Part shown: positions 1-7,805 of the stretch, piece after piece
Layout of the letters: each line of letters begins with the position of its first letter
How positions within the stretch are numbered: position 1 is the stretch's first letter
Assembly: GCF_001675165.1 (NCBI RefSeq)
Contig: NZ_LROS01000021.1
Span: 1-47,592, forward strand
Direction of reading: 5' to 3'
DNA length: 47,592 nucleotides
Origin: Clostridium ragsdalei P11
GTDB taxonomy: Bacteria; Bacillota; Clostridia; Clostridiales; Clostridiaceae
Made by a program: the position numbers and the translations under genes
Notes under the pieces: generated by a model
What the model was told of the DNA's origin: nothing
The model's input: the letters and a program-made list of their open reading frames with translations, nothing else
The model's database searches: none

Positions 1-305
1 TGATTTTAGAAAATTGCTATTAGCTTCGCAATACTGCGTCAAAGTTTTCATTGCGGTGCTCATTTACTTAAGTAAACTCCGCTCCTCATTCAAACTTTTC
101 CTTGTCTTGCTCGCTACTACCAATTTTTAATATATTACATTTCAGCTTGTTAGCAAAATATAATACATTATTCTTACGAAATTACTTTTTTAGCTGCTCT
201 CGCAGCTCAAAAGAATTGCTGGTTTATTCTAAATAAGTTATACTTATATCTTCCTCTGTTTAATTTTCAAGGATCATTTTGCTGTCTCACTTCGACAGCT
301 TTTAT
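1..305 (-). other. rRNA operon leader (16S gene lies beyond the left edge)
   Basis: Read on the minus strand, this stretch follows two strong tandem promoters and holds a hairpin with GCTGTC/GACAGC arms, then a block reading TGATCCTTGAAAATTAAACA, which resembles the conserved leader block found ahead of 16S rRNA in Firmicutes, then a further AGCTGC/GCAGCT hairpin. No open reading frame is credible. I infer that this is the transcribed leader of an rRNA operon and that mature 16S rRNA starts a short way past base 1. A 16S-23S spacer would look partly similar but would not carry two promoters. Confidence 0.68.
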
Positions 306-334
306 AGTATATCATCTTTGTTTCAACCTGTCAA
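306..334 (-). promoter_or_regulatory. rRNA promoter, proximal
   Basis: On the minus strand TTGACA (329-334) is followed by a 17-base spacer and TATACT (306-311). This near-consensus vegetative sigma promoter drives the leader at 1-305. Confidence 0.75.
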
Positions 335-393
335 CTAGTAATTTACTATGAATTAAACTTTCTAAGTTATCGTTCAGTTGCGACAGGAATTAT

Positions 394-422
394 ATCTTAT
401 CACATCTATTTTATCATGTCAA
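394..422 (-). promoter_or_regulatory. rRNA promoter, distal
   Basis: On the minus strand TTGACA (417-422), a 17-base spacer and TAAGAT (394-399). It lies 88 bases upstream of the proximal promoter; tandem promoters are usual for rRNA operons. Confidence 0.68.
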
Positions 423-526
423 TTAGTAATTTATTTCCAGGCTGTTTATTACATTATATATTCTTTTAGTAATATAATTAATAACTTTTATATAGTACTA
501 TGCAAACTGAATTGCTGTAATACTCT

Positions 527-602
<76 letters not shown>

Positions 603-668
603 TCATTATACATTTATATTAACAACTATCCTTGGTTGTACTGGCCGCTTCTCGAAGCGACAAGTCAT

Positions 669-696
669 ATCTTATCATATATGCAGATATAAGCAA
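669..696 (-). promoter_or_regulatory. Probable promoter of the initiator tRNA
   Basis: On the minus strand TTGCTT (691-696), a 16-base spacer and TAAGAT (669-674). The -10 box is identical to that of the distal rRNA promoter. A GCTTC/GAAGC hairpin follows before the tRNA. Confidence 0.45.
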
Positions 697-841
697 TTAG
701 CAATATTCGGTGTTTACCATACAATATTGCAGCAATACCTCATTATTCTTCTATATACCCAATAATTCATATAGTGACACACCTGACATAGTTTGCTGAA
801 AATAAGTATTAACCCTCAATTAGTATCAGTCAGCTCATTAT

Positions 842-878
842 GAAAAAGAGATTAGCAATTAACTGCTAACCCCTTTTT
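842..878 (-). terminator. Terminator of the FGGY kinase gene
   Basis: On the minus strand a hairpin with TTAGCA/TGCTAA core, extended by A-T and G-T pairs, ends in a T run. It starts two bases after the kinase stop codon. The A run on the other arm makes it usable in both directions. Confidence 0.65.
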
Positions 879-879
879 A

Positions 880-2400
880 TCACTTTATGTTGCTAACCAC
901 ACCATTTAATACACTTTTTCTAATTGCATACTGCTCCTTATATATATTTGAATTGTTGGCATTTGGACTATATTTATTGATAATTTTTAGATTGCTGACA
1001 AGCGCCTTCTTTAAGTCCTCTATATCACCTGCTGCGTATGCACCAATAATACAATCTGTAAGTACAGCACCTCCTGAGACTTCTAGTGTAATTGTTTCAC
1101 TTTGCATAATGTCTGCTTTAATTTGATTCCACAAATCATCTCTACTTCCACCCTCGGTAACGGTAATTCTGTCTATTTTGATACCAGCATTTCTATAATC
1201 ATTTGTAATTTCCATATAATCATAAGCAATGGCCTCCAAAACAGACCTCCATAAAACAAATTGATCTGTATCCAAGGTCATGTTGAAAAAACAGCCTTTT
1301 ATCTTTGAAAATTGACCATATCCACCAGTTAAATATGGTAAGAAAATCACACCATTGCATCCCGGTACAACCTTTTCCGCTCCTCTGCTAAGCAGTTTAT
1401 AATAGCTATCATCATCAGATTTTTGACAAATGTTATCCTTAAACCAACGCAGTGCCAGACCTCCAGTTCTAACAAATCCCCAGTAAAAATATGTATTTTC
1501 TAAAGTACCGCTGTTAAAAATCAATTCACTTCCTCTTTGACTAAGCTCTGGAATAATCCCATTTGTAGAGACACAGAACATGGCACAAGTTCCTGCAACA
1601 TCTACAGCCTTATTTGCTTCAAGAATTCCACTTCCCAGCATGGACTGCATTGTATCACCTGCACCAGCACAAATTGGTATGCCATGAGGACATCCCGTTT
1701 CCTTTGCCGCACTTTCCGATAATGTACCAATAATATTCCAGGGCCTTACAATCTTAGGCATATAGCTTTTAGCTATCCCTAATATATCAAGCTGTTTATC
1801 AGACCATTCCTTTTCATATACACAATATCCAAGGCCCCATCCCGACATAGTTCCCCAATCAACAAAAGCATCCTCACTCTCTAAACCTGCAAGATTCATC
1901 AAAATATAGGGAGCATTATGGACAAATTTTTTGCCTCTTTTTTGAAATTCTTTATTATTTGCTAAGATCCATCTTGCATGCAGTGCTGGAAACATACAGT
2001 TTGGATCAGCATTTCCTGTTTCCTTTCCCCAAATATCAAGATTCAATTTCTTAAGGACTTCAGCATCACTCTGTGTTCTTGAATCCAAATAGTTTATGTA
2101 AGGTGTAATTGCCTTTCCACTTTCATCTATACCCACAATTCCACAAATAATTCCATCCCCCATAATTGCTTTAATTAAGCTAGGATCAATTTCTTGTTTT
2201 TTTAACTGTTCTACGCACTGCTTCATGCCAAGCTTTGTAAGTAAAAGATATTCATCTGCGTCCATATCAACCCATCCTGGATGAGGATATTTTAAAGTTG
2301 TCTTATTTGACGATTTTGCTACACACTTCATATTTTTATCATATACAGCAACCTTTACACTTTGAGTTCCTGCATCAAAAGCAAGATAATAATGTTCCAT
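880..2400 (-). CDS. FGGY-family carbohydrate kinase (xylulokinase-like)
   Basis: The 506-residue protein has the two-domain FGGY fold, family-typical in length. Visible marks are the phosphate-1 motif DAGTQS (residues 9-14), GAGDT (246-250) with the likely catalytic Asp249, phosphate-2 AGT (269-271), and TEGGSRDD (415-422) in the C-terminal domain. FGGY kinases phosphorylate sugars or polyols with ATP in the cytoplasm; the substrate cannot be read from sequence, and xylulose, ribulose or a polyol are all possible. The ATG start is forced: an in-frame TAA lies nine bases upstream. The good ribosome binding site is about 36 bases away and instead serves a short upstream reading frame. An FMN riboswitch, terminator and promoter lie upstream on the same strand, so transcription should fall when FMN is plentiful. 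No sugar transporter gene is adjacent. Confidence 0.85.
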   Translation of the reverse strand: MEHYYLAFDAGTQSVKVAVYDKNMKCVAKSSNKTTLKYPHPGWVDMDADEYLLLTKLGMKQCVEQLKKQEIDPSLIKAIMGDGIICGIVGIDESGKAITPYINYLDSRTQSDAEVLKKLNLDIWGKETGNADPNCMFPALHARWILANNKEFQKRGKKFVHNAPYILMNLAGLESEDAFVDWGTMSGWGLGYCVYEKEWSDKQLDILGIAKSYMPKIVRPWNIIGTLSESAAKETGCPHGIPICAGAGDTMQSMLGSGILEANKAVDVAGTCAMFCVSTNGIIPELSQRGSELIFNSGTLENTYFYWGFVRTGGLALRWFKDNICQKSDDDSYYKLLSRGAEKVVPGCNGVIFLPYLTGGYGQFSKIKGCFFNMTLDTDQFVLWRSVLEAIAYDYMEITNDYRNAGIKIDRITVTEGGSRDDLWNQIKADIMQSETITLEVSGGAVLTDCIIGAYAAGDIEDLKKALVSNLKIINKYSPNANNSNIYKEQYAIRKSVLNGVVSNIK

Positions 2401-2401
2401 T

Positions 2402-2425
2402 TTATATATTTAGTGAGAGATACAT
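2402..2425 (-). CDS. Seven-codon upstream reading frame (MYLSLNI)
   Basis: A GGAGG (2437-2441) stands 11 bases before an ATG that opens seven codons and ends in TAA one base before the kinase ATG. The kinase itself has no well-placed ribosome binding site, so ribosomes ending here could restart on the kinase. This is inference; the peptide shows no recognisable attenuation pattern. Confidence 0.35.
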   Translation of the reverse strand: MYLSLNI

Positions 2426-2492
2426 AGAAATTGCAACCTCCCCCTAAAATTCGCCTCTTTTCTTTATCATACTATCTAACGTTTAATTTTAA

Positions 2493-2526
2493 GCAAAATA
2501 AAATAACCCCTAGGTTCTCCTAGGGG
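2493..2526 (-). terminator. Expression-platform terminator of the FMN riboswitch
   Basis: A perfect 8-bp hairpin CCCCTAGG-AGAA-CCTAGGGG (2507-2526) is followed on the minus strand by TTATTTTATTTT. It lies between the FMN aptamer and the kinase gene, the place where a riboswitch stops transcription when its ligand is bound. Confidence 0.75.
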
Positions 2527-2557
2527 ATTGTAAACATAATAAACATGTCCATCTTGT

Positions 2558-2672
2558 TTATCCACCTTCTTTCATCCAGACTATACTGTCGGCTTCGGAA
2601 TCTAACCGAATCTGCCATATGGCTCGCGGGCTGTACCGCCGATAGGGAATTTCACCCAACCCCGAAGGATAT
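2558..2672 (-). promoter_or_regulatory. FMN riboswitch (RFN element)
   Basis: Read on the minus strand the sequence shows the hallmark RFN blocks in order: CCTTCGGGG, GGGTGAAATTCCC, CGGCGGT, AGCCCGCGAG, GATTCGGT, GATTCCGAAGCCGACAGT and GTCTGGATGAAAG, closed by a P1 stem of CCTTC with GAAGG. These define the six-helix junction that binds flavin mononucleotide. It has its own promoter at 2692-2720 and a terminator at 2493-2526. The next gene downstream is the FGGY kinase, not a riboflavin synthesis or uptake gene, which is unusual. Confidence 0.93.
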
Positions 2673-2691
2673 TCTATATAACTTTACCATT

Positions 2692-2720
2692 AATATATCA
2701 TTGTGCTTTTTCTCTGTCAA
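2692..2720 (-). promoter_or_regulatory. Promoter of the FMN riboswitch transcript
   Basis: On the minus strand TTGACA (2715-2720), a 17-base spacer and TATATT (2692-2697). It lies just past the stop codon of the YczE-type gene, showing that the riboswitch transcript is separate from that gene. Confidence 0.72.
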
Positions 2721-2736
2721 TGCTCATATGATTTTC

Positions 2737-3369
2737 TTAATCTACAAGTGCAATCATTTTCTTTCCAAATAACATATTAGTTAAGGCAATAGCTCGTCCA
2801 ACACCGATAACTGCCACTAAAGTTCCAACGCCAATTCCAACAATTTTTCCAGCACACACCAAACCAATAACTACAGTGATTATAACACTTGATATATCTG
2901 TTATATTTTTTGCCAGTCCAAGTCCTTTCTTAGTTCGCTCTGCTAATGCCTGTGTAAAACCATCTGCAGCATTTGGAACAATCTTCATTTGAACTGTAAT
3001 ATATGCTCCAATTCCAGTGAGCATAATTGCTGCTGCAAGCAAAAGCAAATTCATTATTAAGTTATCACAATTTATAACTATTATATCATTAAAAATATTA
3101 ATTATACGGCTAAATACAATACTCATGGGAACCTGTAGTAAGTCAAATGGACGAAATTCCTTTCCACGCAGGGCTGCTTGTCCAGCTACACACAGTATGT
3201 AAATACACATAGTTGCATTTCCCAAGTTTATATTCCAAATTTTTGAGATAGAATATGGTATGGAAATTATAGGTGATACTCCGAGACCTGTTTTTGTATT
3301 CAAAATAATTCCTAATGCAAGTATCACAAGTCCGATACAGTACATCATTCCTCGATAAAATTTTTTCAT
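2737..3369 (-). CDS. YczE/YyaS/YitT-type integral membrane protein
   Basis: A hydrophobic protein of about 210 residues with some five membrane segments, resembling the uncharacterised YczE family (COG2364) by its N-terminal glycine-rich helix (ALGIILNTKTGLGVSPI), an Asn-Ala-Ala-Asp-Gly motif near residue 135 and length. Function is unknown; some relatives neighbour peptide or nutrient genes. Two ATG codons compete: one at 3375 abuts the GAGGA ribosome binding site, whereas the ATG at 3369 has a proper six-base spacing and is chosen. It is upstream of, and on the same strand as, the FMN riboswitch, but the riboswitch has its own promoter, so it does not control this gene. No terminator separates them clearly. 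Confidence 0.7.
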   Translation of the reverse strand: MKKFYRGMMYCIGLVILALGIILNTKTGLGVSPIISIPYSISKIWNINLGNATMCIYILCVAGQAALRGKEFRPFDLLQVPMSIVFSRIINIFNDIIVINCDNLIMNLLLLAAAIMLTGIGAYITVQMKIVPNAADGFTQALAERTKKGLGLAKNITDISSVIITVVIGLVCAGKIVGIGVGTLVAVIGVGRAIALTNMLFGKKMIALVD

Positions 3370-3744
3370 ATGCATTCCTCGATTCTTAATTTTGCTATAA
3401 ATTTACATTTTTAAATTTAACCACTCTATTTAGTAGAAATTATAAATTTTAGCTACTGTTTATTTACTTTTTTCACTTCCTTCGTATATTGTATATAAAT
3501 AGTAACAATACTATTATATAAACTTTATAAATTAAAAATCAACTTATATGGATACATATTCTTACAATAATAAAGTTCATTTAAATATTTTGTACATAAG
3601 TCTTAGTAAAAATTTTATGAAAATCTATGACACTTTTAATTACTCTCGAACCTTTTCTTTAACATATTTCCAACATTCAGACAGGATAATATACTTTGCA
3701 AAGGGCAATATATAAATGGTCATTATTTAAGGAGGTGTCTATAT
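3370..3744. other. AT-rich divergent intergenic region
   Basis: This stretch separates the minus-strand YczE-type gene from the plus-strand DUF2382 genes. A weak plus-strand promoter candidate is TTTCCA (3667-3672), 17-base spacer, TATACT (3690-3695). The ribosome binding site AAGGAGGTG precedes the ATG at 3745. I see no gene, structured RNA or repeat. Confidence 0.4.
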
Positions 3745-4194
3745 ATGAGTATATTAAATGGATTTTGGGGAAACAATGATGATAATAAAAGAGATACTGA
3801 CGAGGATGAAGCAAAACTTCGTCTCCGTAAGGAAGAACTTGACATTACTAAAAATAAAGTTCAAAAAGGTGAAGTAGAGCTTAGCAAAGAAATCATAGAA
3901 GAGAAAAAAAGTGTAGATGTCCCTGTAACACGTGAAGAAGTCGTAATTGAAAGAAGAAATCTAGACAATGAAGCCTCCGATTCTCCTATAACTGATGAGG
4001 AAAGTATTAAAATTCCTGTCAGTGAAGAAAAAGTTGATGTAAATAAGCACACAGTGGTATCAGGAGAAGTTTCAGCTCATAAGCGTGCCATAGAAAATAC
4101 AGAGCATATAGATGAAACTCTTAAACGAGAAGAAGTTAAAGTAAATAAAATTGGCGATCCTAATGTAGTTGACAGTACAAGTAACCAGATCTAG
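3745..4194 (+). CDS. YsnF/AvaK (DUF2382) stress protein
   Basis: The 149-residue, highly charged protein (rich in Glu and Lys, no membrane segment) carries the repeated DUF2382 pattern: LRLRKEELDITKNKV, then a central VTREEVVIERR, then IPVSEEKVDVNKHTVV and ETLKREEVKV. DUF2382 proteins of the YsnF/AvaK group are associated with general stress responses; their molecular role is unknown. The ATG has a near-perfect ribosome binding site, AAGGAGGTG, nine bases upstream. A terminator (4205-4243) follows and a paralogue lies directly downstream. It lacks the N-terminal PRC-barrel or DUF1269-like domain of longer relatives, so it is a single-domain form. Confidence 0.82.
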   Translation: MSILNGFWGNNDDNKRDTDEDEAKLRLRKEELDITKNKVQKGEVELSKEIIEEKKSVDVPVTREEVVIERRNLDNEASDSPITDEESIKIPVSEEKVDVNKHTVVSGEVSAHKRAIENTEHIDETLKREEVKVNKIGDPNVVDSTSNQI

Positions 4195-4204
4195 TTAAAT
4201 TTGA

Positions 4205-4243
4205 GACACCTCACAAATTGTACACAATTCGTGAGGTGTCTTT
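4205..4243 (+). terminator. Hairpin between the two DUF2382 genes
   Basis: Arms GACACCTCAC and GTGAGGTGTC enclose an inner AAATTGT/ACAATT pairing and are followed by TTT. The short T tail suggests partial read-through into the second paralogue. Confidence 0.6.
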
Positions 4244-4267
4244 CTAAACAATTGGAGGACAAAACTT

Positions 4268-4663
4268 ATGGTAAATACAAATAATAGTACAACTCTTGAA
4301 ATTAAAAAAGAACAACTTGATATAGCAAAAAAGTGGATACAAACAGGAAACGTAAAAATTCATAAAGAGACTTTCACAGAAGAAAAAAATTTTACTATAC
4401 CTGTTGTACACGAAGAACTTGTAATTGAGAAAGAGACCTTTGCCTCAGCTGATGTACAACGTAAAAATATTTCTACTGAATTTATACGCATCCCTTTGAG
4501 TGAGGAACAGGTGGATTTTTCAAAACATAAAGTCATTTTAAAAGATGTATCCATATATAAACAACAAATTGAAGAAATCCATCATATTGAAGAAACCTTA
4601 AAAAAGGAGGAAGCTAAGATTAAAGTCTCCGGATCTCCAAGTGTGATTGACAATAAAAAATGA
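4268..4663 (+). CDS. Second YsnF/AvaK (DUF2382) stress protein
   Basis: The 131-residue protein is a diverged tandem copy of its upstream neighbour, with matching blocks: LEIKKEQLDIAKKWIQTG at the start, IPVVHEELVIEKE in the middle, IPLSEEQVDFSKHKV and ETLKKEEAKI near the end. A GGAG ribosome binding site (about 4254) precedes the ATG. Its stop codon is separated by one base from the stop codon of the converging HD-GYP gene, with no terminator between them, so the two transcripts must overlap at their 3' ends. Role: presumed stress protein of unknown mechanism. Confidence 0.78.
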   Translation: MVNTNNSTTLEIKKEQLDIAKKWIQTGNVKIHKETFTEEKNFTIPVVHEELVIEKETFASADVQRKNISTEFIRIPLSEEQVDFSKHKVILKDVSIYKQQIEEIHHIEETLKKEEAKIKVSGSPSVIDNKK

Positions 4664-4664
4664 A

Positions 4665-7145
4665 TTATACTACCTTTTCAATAAATATCTTTACAAGTTT
4701 TGGATCAAATTGAATACCTGCATTCTTAACAAGCTCTTCTACAGCTATCTCTTTTGATAAAGCACTTCTATAAGCCCTTTCACTTATCATAGCATCAAAA
4801 GCATCGGCTATTGCAATTATTCTTGATTTTAATGGAATTTGATCTCCTTTAAGTCCTTTAGGATAGCCCTTTCCGTCCCATCTTTCATGATGTGCTAGAA
4901 CATACTCTGACATCTCCGCCATATCATTAACAGAACTTAAAATACGATAGCCTATTTCCGGATGGCGTTTAATTTCTTCCCACTCTTCATCGATAAGCTT
5001 ACCTGGTTTATTTAAAATGTTCTCATCTATGGCAACTTTTCCTATATCATGTAACAACCCTACAGTTTTTAGTTCTTGTATTTCACCATCTGGTAAATTC
5101 ATAGCCTTTCCTAAAAGATTACAATATTCAGATACCCTATGAGAATGTTGTTCCTCTCTTTTATTTTTTTCATGCAATGTATTTATAATAGCACTAATTG
5201 TTTTTCCTCTCATACTTGGGCTCTCAAAAAGTTTCTTTTTGTACATAAAATCCTCTGCTTTTTTCAGTACTTCAAATACATCCTCCTCTTCATGGTACTT
5301 TGCTGCAAATCCAAAAGAAATTGAAAGATTTATTGACTCTACCTTCTCCTTTGAAGCTAATTCAGAAATACGCCTAAGTATTTTGCCTGCTTCAAGTTCA
5401 TTTGTCTTTGGAAGCAGTATTACAAACTCATCTCCTCCTACACGTGATATTATACCTTTATCACCACAGGCATTAAGCATTACCGATGAAACCTTTTTCA
5501 ACAATTCGTCACCAGCAGCATGTCCAAATGAATCATTTATTAGCTTTAATCCATTAACATCGGCCATAACGATAGTAAGAGGAAGGTTTTCTTTGTTATT
5601 TAATCTTTCAAGCTCTTCTTCAAAAAACCTCCTATTGTATAGTCTTGTAAGTTGATCGTTGTAGCTTAGGAATTCAATTTTCTTTTGATTTTTTCTTTCA
5701 TCTGTAATATCTCTGCTTATTGCAATAACTTCATTTTCTCTACATTTGACTATCCGAAGTTCATAATATTTCTTACCTACTGGCATATCAACTTCGTATT
5801 GAAAACTTTCCAAAGAATTATTTTTAAGAGCAGCCTTAATTTTCTCAAAACCAGCTTCAGCTATTTTAGGTGGAAGTACATCCCAAAGAGTTTTTCCTAT
5901 GAACTCATTTTTAGGCATTATTAGCACAGAAGTATCTTTTATTTGACAGTCTTTGAAAACAGCATTTTCATCTACAATAAAGATAATATCTGGAATAGCG
6001 GTTACTATTGCTCTATTTCGTTCTTCACTTTTCTTTAAATTTTCTTCACTTTTCATTAGCCTATAATATTGACTTCGAAGTTCTTCTTCTATTGCAACTA
6101 ATTCATTATAAGAAGCCTCTATTTCTTCATTTGATACCAGCAACTCCTGTTTACTCTTTTTTAAAGCCTCATTTGCTTCTAATAGTTCCTTTGTACGTAC
6201 AGCAACCCTTTTTTTAAGAGTTCTATTCCATAATATTAATAGAAGCATACTTGCCACTGATACCATTATTAAGCCTCTATACTCTATTACTGTCTGATAG
6301 AAGGTTTTTTCTTCATAAACCCCCAACCACTTATTATATATTTCATCATATTTTCCTGTAGCCTTAAGTACTTGCAAACCACCATTAAGAGCAAATAGTA
6401 AATTATCATTTCCCTTTTTTACAGCAATGCAGTAATCATCAGGGTTAATAACTAACCCATTACCCTTTATGTTTGAAATCTTATCTTTTTTCATAAAATA
6501 GTGGCCTATTACAGCTGAAACTACTGCATAGTCATATTTGTTCATAGAGACAAGTTTAAGTGCCTCCTCAGATGAATGAACTTCAATAAAGTTAATATTA
6601 AGATTTTGCTTTTTTAGATATTCTTCTGATATCTCTTTAGCTTGAACTACTACTGTCTTTCCTCTTAGCTCACTTATATTTCTTATACTTTTGCCATTTT
6701 TCGTAAATACATCAGCACCAGTTATTGTAGTCTTTGTTGTAAAAGAATACTCTTTTTCCCTATCTTTAGAATGGAACATACCTGCTATGACATCTATTTT
6801 ACCGCTTTCAAGTTCATCCATAGCTTCACTCCAGACACCTAATTTAATCTTTACCTTAAATCCCATAGCCTCTGCTGCAGCCTTAGCAAGTTCTACATCA
6901 AAGCCAGTTGGATTACCATTTTCATCTATGAAGCTATATGGTGGATAATCTTTATCATCACCTATTATTATTGTTCTGTCTGCTTTTTTTTCATCATTAC
7001 TTAGCACCTTGTAAATAGTTTCTTTATTAGGATCCACACTTTCCCTATTATCAGCAAACACTGCTTTTCCATAATTATTACCCAATAAGCAAGTTAATAT
7101 TGCAATAACTACTATAATAAATACTTTAAGTTTTATTCCAATCAT
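4665..7145 (-). CDS. Extracellular-sensor GGDEF/HD-GYP c-di-GMP protein
   Basis: This 826-residue protein has, in order: a signal-anchor (residues 8-30), a family-3 solute-binding domain (about 58-275, amino-acid-binding type), one membrane helix (about 285-303), a coiled coil (310-370), a PAS domain (375-480), a GGDEF domain with intact RVGGDEF near residue 568, and an HD-GYP domain with HDIGK near 699 and HHERWDGKGYP near 755. GGDEF makes and HD-GYP degrades c-di-GMP; both signature motifs are intact, so it may be bifunctional. The likely signal is an amino acid or similar small polar molecule outside the cell, transmitted by the coiled coil. The ATG follows a GGGGG site (minus strand, just above 7145). 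Domain order and length are normal for such fusions. Confidence 0.9.
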   Translation of the reverse strand: MIGIKLKVFIIVVIAILTCLLGNNYGKAVFADNRESVDPNKETIYKVLSNDEKKADRTIIIGDDKDYPPYSFIDENGNPTGFDVELAKAAAEAMGFKVKIKLGVWSEAMDELESGKIDVIAGMFHSKDREKEYSFTTKTTITGADVFTKNGKSIRNISELRGKTVVVQAKEISEEYLKKQNLNINFIEVHSSEEALKLVSMNKYDYAVVSAVIGHYFMKKDKISNIKGNGLVINPDDYCIAVKKGNDNLLFALNGGLQVLKATGKYDEIYNKWLGVYEEKTFYQTVIEYRGLIMVSVASMLLLILWNRTLKKRVAVRTKELLEANEALKKSKQELLVSNEEIEASYNELVAIEEELRSQYYRLMKSEENLKKSEERNRAIVTAIPDIIFIVDENAVFKDCQIKDTSVLIMPKNEFIGKTLWDVLPPKIAEAGFEKIKAALKNNSLESFQYEVDMPVGKKYYELRIVKCRENEVIAISRDITDERKNQKKIEFLSYNDQLTRLYNRRFFEEELERLNNKENLPLTIVMADVNGLKLINDSFGHAAGDELLKKVSSVMLNACGDKGIISRVGGDEFVILLPKTNELEAGKILRRISELASKEKVESINLSISFGFAAKYHEEEDVFEVLKKAEDFMYKKKLFESPSMRGKTISAIINTLHEKNKREEQHSHRVSEYCNLLGKAMNLPDGEIQELKTVGLLHDIGKVAIDENILNKPGKLIDEEWEEIKRHPEIGYRILSSVNDMAEMSEYVLAHHERWDGKGYPKGLKGDQIPLKSRIIAIADAFDAMISERAYRSALSKEIAVEELVKNAGIQFDPKLVKIFIEKVV

Positions 7146-7215
7146 GCCCCCTTTCCTTTACAGTCATTTACATTTTACTGTTGCATTGAAAAGTATGTAT
7201 GTTTTTACATTTATT

Positions 7216-7380
7216 TTTTATCTGATGGCTACCTACTGTAACACTCCCACTTCTATCAAAGTGGGAGATATTAGAACTCTTGAGCTTCAGCGATTTAGAG
7301 TTCTTATGCTGTGCATAACAGTAGCTACGCCCCTAGATAATTCATCTAAACTTAGTGAGAGAAACAAACTTCCACTAAGT
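7216..7380 (-). mobile_element. Orphan IS200/IS605-like right end with omega-RNA-like hairpins
   Basis: The stretch packs stacked hairpins without a gene: ACTTAGTG/CACTAAGT (7350-7380), AGAACTCT/AGAGTTCT (7273-7304) and a 9-bp CTCCCACTT/AAGTGGGAG (7244-7267), then a 35-base edge sequence (7216-7250) that recurs at 22700-22734. On the minus strand this order resembles the 3' region of TnpB elements, where the omega RNA scaffold and right end coincide. No tnpA or tnpB is present. I infer a remnant; the family call rests on overall look only. A reading frame across it (7144-7392, plus) is not credible. Confidence 0.4.
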
Positions 7381-7719
7381 AAGATTCATTGATATCAAAA
7401 TAGTACATTTTTTATAAGTATATCAGATTTATTAAACTTCTACACTAACATTTTCTACTATATAAAGTAAAAAATCACTACAGGAACTTAATCCTATAGT
7501 AATTTTTATTTTATCCCATCTATTCTATTTTACACAAACCTATGGATGTTCCCTAGCTATGATAAAAATCATTAGATTTTCCAGTATAACTATCTCCATT
7601 GCTCCATTTAAAACTGCCTTGGCCTTGTTTTTTATTATTTATTGTAGAATTACTCAATACCTTTAGGATCTAGTCATTTGTAATCATATGCTGTCAATAT
7701 GTTTTCATATTCAAAATTG
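7381..7719. other. Gene-free stretch with one terminator-like hairpin
   Basis: About 340 bases without a convincing gene. The only structure is a 9-bp hairpin ACTACAGGA/TCCTATAGT (7477-7500, one mismatch) with A and T runs on both flanks (to 7508), usable as a terminator on either strand. It may belong to the decayed insertion element next to it. Confidence 0.4.
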
Positions 7720-7798
7720 AAAAAGCACTGCCATATAATTTGAACTGTGCCCTGTCTACTTGACAGAGCACAGTTCATTATAAATGATAGTGCTTTTT
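7720..7798 (-). terminator. Nested terminator of the MFS gene
   Basis: An outer AAAAAGCACT/AGTGCTTTTT stem encloses an inner GAACTGTGC/GCACAGTTC stem with GTC/GAC tip (7742-7776). On the minus strand it ends in a T run and lies directly after the MFS gene stop. Confidence 0.7.
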
Positions 7799-7805
7799 AT
7801 ATAAC

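Noticed and set aside
2545-2772. 75-codon plus-strand frame
   Set aside because: It is the complement of the FMN riboswitch and its promoter, not a gene.
2558-3369. FMN riboswitch regulating the YczE-type membrane protein
   Set aside because: The aptamer lies downstream of that gene on the same strand and has its own promoter, so it cannot act on it in cis.
7144-7392. 82-codon plus-strand frame after the HD-GYP gene
   Set aside because: It runs through the stacked hairpins of the insertion-like remnant and has no ribosome binding site or protein-like composition.
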